Shown: positions 41,206-43,881 of the stretch, piece after piece
Position numbering within the stretch: the first letter of the stretch is position 1
Layout of the letters: every line of letters starts with the position of its first letter
From: Rhodopirellula sp.
Lineage (GTDB): Bacteria > Planctomycetota > Planctomycetia > Pirellulales > Pirellulaceae
Direction of reading: 5' to 3'
DNA length: 43,881 nt
NCBI GenBank assembly: GCA_002698965.1
Contig: PAAT01000124.1
Coordinates: 13,115-56,995, forward strand
Position numbers and translations under genes: made by a program
Notes under the pieces: generated by a model
What the model was told of the DNA's origin: nothing
The model's database searches: none
The model's input: the letters and a program-made list of their open reading frames with translations, nothing else

Positions 41206-41553
41206 TTATTTTTTAATATAAGCAAATCCAGACTGAGCTGAACTAAATGCTATTGTTAATTGATTCTTGTTAACGTAAGTTACTATTCCAGTACCTTGTA
41301 CGTTATCATATGTACCACTATCAATTTTTAAAGACACATGTGGTAAGTGGTCTGTTAAATCTAAATTATGCGTTACTGTCCAAGTAGCAGAAGCAGAGTT
41401 TTGAACATGCTTAAATGTACCTGAATTTTCCGCAAAAAAGTTAGATAGGTCTTTTATCTTAAAATTCCTAGTATTGCCATTTTCGTCAGTACCTAGTAGT
41501 TTGTCTGTGTCTGATATAGTCGAATCTAATTGATATTTGTTTATTCTTGGCAT
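41206..41553 (-). CDS. small fibre-associated protein (115 aa)
   Basis: A 115-residue protein: MPRINKYQLDSTISDTDKLL, then GTDENGNTRNFKIKDLSNFF (an adapter-type segment), then a beta domain TWTVTHNLDLTDHLPHVSLK and GTYDNVQGTGIVTYVNKNQL ending in GFAYIKK. The second part resembles the short domain (HNL.L.D.LP.V.LK) that I recall in small tail proteins of marine phages. It ends 27 bp before the shaft gene and its start abuts the holin gene stop. It may cap or attach the 652-aa fibre to the virion. No enzymatic residues. Function is inferred from gene order and composition. Confidence 0.6.
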   Translation of the reverse strand: MPRINKYQLDSTISDTDKLLGTDENGNTRNFKIKDLSNFFAENSGTFKHVQNSASATWTVTHNLDLTDHLPHVSLKIDSGTYDNVQGTGIVTYVNKNQLTIAFSSAQSGFAYIKK

Positions 41554-41963
41554 TACTGTCCGTTTTTAAATTTGTTATATTTTTCTACACTTCGACCTCC
41601 GAAATAGGCCCCAATGGTAGTCATAAGGACTAGCTGAAGTAAATCTGTCCATTTTTCTTCAACTTCGAATTGTAATGATCCACTATCAATAAATACCATG
41701 AGCACGGTCGCCACTATAAGGAATACTAAAACGAGAGGACGAACTGAACGCGTTAACCAGTTTCCGTGCTCTAAATCTGCTTTCCACCTTTCGGTTACGT
41801 TTTTTTGCATAGCGGCTTCTGCTTCAATAAGTATTTCAGTCATTTCTTTTTCAAACGCTGCTTTCTCATCTTTTGTTCTAACGAACTTATCAACGACACC
41901 GCTAATCTTTTCAACAACACTACCTCCAGCGTTGCCAAATAATTTAGCTAATATTTTACTCAT
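41553..41963 (-). CDS. holin, 3-TM family
   Basis: A 136-residue protein: an amphipathic N-terminal half (KAAFEKEMTEILIEAEAAMQ helix, then KADLEHGNWLTRSVRP), and a C-terminal membrane part with TM helices at about 76-91 and 105-120 plus a short third. The signature NWLTRSVRPLVLVFLIVATV and the closing TIGAYFGGRSVEKY match the 'holin of 3TMs, for gene-transfer release' family (Pfam PF11351). It would permeabilise the inner membrane and release the M15 endolysin. The start ATG is 3 bp from the stop of the 447-aa gene. The endolysin is almost 39 kb away in this map, an unusual split unless the genome is circular or permuted. Confidence 0.8.
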   Translation of the reverse strand: MSKILAKLFGNAGGSVVEKISGVVDKFVRTKDEKAAFEKEMTEILIEAEAAMQKNVTERWKADLEHGNWLTRSVRPLVLVFLIVATVLMVFIDSGSLQFEVEEKWTDLLQLVLMTTIGAYFGGRSVEKYNKFKNGQ

Positions 41964-41965
41964 TT

Positions 41966-43309
41966 TTATTTATATTGTGAACCTAACCCTCTTGGACCAC
42001 ATCCTTTTCTTTTAAATGGTGATCCTTTAAGATCTAATTCGTCTTGTGCTTTATTTGCTTGTGATGTTGTTTGTAATTCACCTCTTGGTTTTAACGAACT
42101 TACATCAACTGACATCGGTTTAGTCGCTAAAGGTTGTACGTCTTTTGGTTTTAATTCGTTTACTTTAGCTACAGGTTGTTTAATTCCTACAGGTTTTTTA
42201 TCAGGAGATACATTAACTTGAGATTCCATACCTCTATCATATCTATTGATAACTCTATTACTTAATATTCTACCACCTAAACCATCACCAGAAATATTCA
42301 TTTTCTCTTCTAGTTTAGCGGTTTTAATATCTTTCTTATTCATACCGGTTGCTTTCCTGTATTGTTTATTAACTCTAATCTGTTGTCTATTAGTAGGATT
42401 TTCAAATGGAATTTGTTTTCTAGGTGAACTTGAAGAAGTTGTAGAAGACGCAGAAGACGCAGAAGACGCAGAAGATGTAGAACTTGCTGGTTTTACTGTT
42501 TCAACTTTAGCAACTGGTTTTTTATTTACATCTACAAAAGGATTAGTATTAACACTAGGTTTTGGAGCTGTTCTATTATCAGAAGCTAACTTGTTGCCTT
42601 TTTTATCATAACCTTTAATTGTATCATCATATTTCCAACCTCTTGCATCATATTCAGCTTTTCTAGCATCACTACCACTAGCGTAATCAGCAATTTTACC
42701 AGTAGCTTTTCCACCTGGTTTAACGTATGGTTTGTTGTTGTTACTGTTATTATTATTATTAGGTGCTTCTGGAGCTACATATGGTCCAGGAGGTAAATTA
42801 CTTTCCCCTGAATCTTTAGCTTCACTACCAAACGAACTAGCTAATTGTGAGCCTCCATATCCATAAGAAGCATAATCAGCAAGTCTACCAATATTACTAA
42901 GAGTTTTGTTTCCAGTAATATTAGCAAGTGATTGGAATGGTCTTACAACACTTGATGATCCAAAGTTAAGGAATTTTCCAAGACCTGTAGTTTCTTTACC
43001 TGTTCTAACACCTTTAGCAAACTTACCAGTTTTACTGTTTAAAAATCTTTTACCAGCTGCTTTAAACCCTTTGTTTGTTAACCATTTTCTAGCTTGTCCT
43101 TGTATAAGCTTTTTTGCTCCCCATCCTAAAAGTCTTCTTCCTGCAATTCCTGCAGCGATCCCAATAAGTGGAGCTATTTTTGCAGGAGAACTTGGTGCCA
43201 TAGGTACGCCTTGTGATTTTAACATTGGAGGATTTACGCCATCTTGCATAGCTGATCCCATCCTTGCTTTATTTATTATGTTTATTGATTTTGGTCCTTG
43301 TTTTCCCAT
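41966..43309 (-). CDS. low-complexity protein with C-terminal KGCGPRGLG motif
   Basis: A 447-residue protein. N-terminal region: basic with a PMAPSSPAKIAPLIGIAAGI hydrophobic Ala/Gly patch, then GRRLLGWGAKKLIQGQARKW amphipathic basic helices. From about 180 it turns disordered: a poly-Asn stretch (APNNNNNSNNNKPYVK), then a Ser/Ala block (SSTSSASSASSASSTTSSSS), then a Lys/Arg/Asn-rich part. It ends ...LDLKGSPFKRKGCGPRGLG and SQYK. Basic, membrane-touching and disordered segments suggest a minor virion protein, perhaps DNA- or membrane-binding. The C-terminal motif is shared with the 147-aa protein at 657-1100. It stands 2 bp after the partial gene at the window end. Unknown function. Confidence 0.65.
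   Translation of the reverse strand: MGKQGPKSINIINKARMGSAMQDGVNPPMLKSQGVPMAPSSPAKIAPLIGIAAGIAGRRLLGWGAKKLIQGQARKWLTNKGFKAAGKRFLNSKTGKFAKGVRTGKETTGLGKFLNFGSSSVVRPFQSLANITGNKTLSNIGRLADYASYGYGGSQLASSFGSEAKDSGESNLPPGPYVAPEAPNNNNNSNNNKPYVKPGGKATGKIADYASGSDARKAEYDARGWKYDDTIKGYDKKGNKLASDNRTAPKPSVNTNPFVDVNKKPVAKVETVKPASSTSSASSASSASSTTSSSSPRKQIPFENPTNRQQIRVNKQYRKATGMNKKDIKTAKLEEKMNISGDGLGGRILSNRVINRYDRGMESQVNVSPDKKPVGIKQPVAKVNELKPKDVQPLATKPMSVDVSSLKPRGELQTTSQANKAQDELDLKGSPFKRKGCGPRGLGSQYK
41981..42007 (-). other. KGCGPRGLG peptide motif, copy 2
   Basis: Residues just before the SQYK end of the 447-aa protein; preceded by GSPFKR. It matches residues 7-15 of the 147-aa protein (1056-1082) in eight of nine positions. 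Confidence 0.7.
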
Positions 43310-43311
43310 GA

Positions 43312-43881
43312 TTATTTATGTTTATTTCTTTGTTTAAATGGAGTACCTGATCTTTCAAATTTCATCTTTGGTCCACCAAACTTATTTGTAGATTTTTCTT
43401 TTGGCATATACGGTGTACCATCTAATTCAGGAGCACCATCAAGACCACTATCACTCATGTTAGCTAATAAATTTTCAAAAGCAGTTTGTTTATTTGCTTT
43501 ATTAGGATTATTACCCATTGGAGTAGGTATAAAGAATTTGTTTGGTTGAATGTTGTTAGCTACAGATGTGCTATCTACTTCTTTTTCATTTTCTCCTCTT
43601 TCGTCATTACTACCACCGCCTTGATTTTGATTGTTTACATTATCTTGATCATTTTGGTTATTATTCTGATCATTGTTTTGATTGTTGTTTTGATCAGTAC
43701 CACCAGCACCATCACCACCATCACCACCATCACCACCAGCACCATCACCACCAGATCCTAAACTTGTTGTTCCAGCATCACCAGTTAAATCACTTAAGCT
43801 TACGTAATCACCAGGATTAGTTACAATAGTTCTATCACTGCTTGAACCAGCGGTAGCGCCTTTAGCTTTACCACCAGCTTC
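43312..43881 (-). CDS. low-complexity protein, N-terminus outside window
   Basis: The frame is open from the window edge to a stop at 43312-43314, 189 residues visible. Part 1 is Gly/Ala/Asp-rich (SLGSGGDGAGGDGGDGGD), then Asn/Gln/Asp-rich (DQNNNQNNDQNNNQNDQDN), then GGGSNDERGENEKEVDSTS, NIQPNKFFIPTPM and, in the last 68 residues, GNNPNKANKQTAFENLLANM followed by DSGLDGAPELDGTPYMPKE and RSGTPFKQRNKHK. The ATG at 43518 would give 68 residues but is internal: the frame upstream is uninterrupted and continues the same composition. A terminal GTPFK box echoes the GSPFK boxes of the next gene and the 147-aa protein. Probably a minor virion protein; function unknown. Confidence 0.7.
   Translation of the reverse strand, partial: EAGGKAKGATAGSSSDRTIVTNPGDYVSLSDLTGDAGTTSLGSGGDGAGGDGGDGGDGAGGTDQNNNQNNDQNNNQNDQDNVNNQNQGGGSNDERGENEKEVDSTSVANNIQPNKFFIPTPMGNNPNKANKQTAFENLLANMSDSGLDGAPELDGTPYMPKEKSTNKFGGPKMKFERSGTPFKQRNKHK

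Noticed and set aside
43312..43518. A 68-residue gene starting at the ATG at 43518
   Set aside because: The same frame runs without a stop to the window edge with the same low-complexity composition; the ATG is internal.
43600..43820. Plus-strand His/Leu and Thr/Ile-rich frames near the end
   Set aside because: Shadows of Gly/Asp and Asn/Gln codon runs of the minus-strand gene.
1..43881. tRNA genes, integrase, attachment sites or a replication origin
   Set aside because: Spacers are all under 100 bp and none shows a cloverleaf, recombinase motif or iteron array; nothing supports lysogeny within this window.

Overview
The window is a contiguous stretch of a tailed double-stranded DNA bacteriophage genome. 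Both ends cut through genes, so it is a fragment or an arbitrarily opened circular map. The host is probably a marine Flavobacteriia/Bacteroidota bacterium. The reasons are that the DNA is strongly AT-rich, start codons are preceded by A/T-rich leaders without Shine-Dalgarno sequences, exported proteins have Bacteroidota-style signal peptides ending in FAQ, and many proteins resemble those of uncultured marine phages and crAss-like/Cellulophaga podoviruses. The neck and internal proteins point to a short-tailed (podovirus-like) virion. The crAss-like affinity is my recollection of family sequences, not a database result.

Layout: the only plus-strand gene is the 3' part of kdsA (Kdo-8-phosphate synthase, 3-446). 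Everything else, from 43881 down to 436, lies on the minus strand as one tightly packed late-gene block with spacers below 100 bp and many 1-8 bp overlaps. In transcription order it holds: a low-complexity protein cut by the window end; a 447-aa low-complexity protein; a 3-TM holin; a small fibre-associated protein; two tail-fibre proteins (652 and 332 aa); a cassette of two Thr-rich decapeptide-repeat proteins (434 and 506 aa) flanking a methyltransferase-Hint fusion; a KpsC-like glycosyltransferase; a small coiled-coil protein, a 76-aa protein and a tandem GroES-like protein; a candidate small terminase and TerL; portal; acidic scaffold; major capsid protein followed by a UUCG-loop terminator; a 253-aa conserved protein; two ring/adaptor proteins; a 1508-aa nozzle protein; a cadherin-domain fibre; a 114-aa protein; three internal (ejection) proteins, the last a 2561-aa multidomain giant; and finally an envelope/lysis block.

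The envelope/lysis block (436-4843) encodes an outer-membrane beta-barrel, a TM plus coiled-coil protein (inner-spanin candidate), a periplasmic thioredoxin-like protein without CxxC, two small proteins of 54 and 53 aa, an M15 endolysin, an Asn/Pro-rich lipoprotein (outer-spanin candidate), two small proteins and a second holin-like membrane protein.

The most unusual parts are: (1) the Thr-repeat / methyltransferase-Hint / Thr-repeat / glycosyltransferase cassette at 33330-38150, which could be a fibre-modification system; (2) the 2561-aa polyvalent-type protein, with an HExxH peptidase-like site, a HAD phosphatase domain and five Q-[FY]-S-K motifs spaced between its domains; (3) Kdo-linked metabolism, seen as kdsA plus a KpsC-like transferase; and (4) a short KGCGPR[AG]LG peptide shared by two otherwise unrelated small virion-type proteins.
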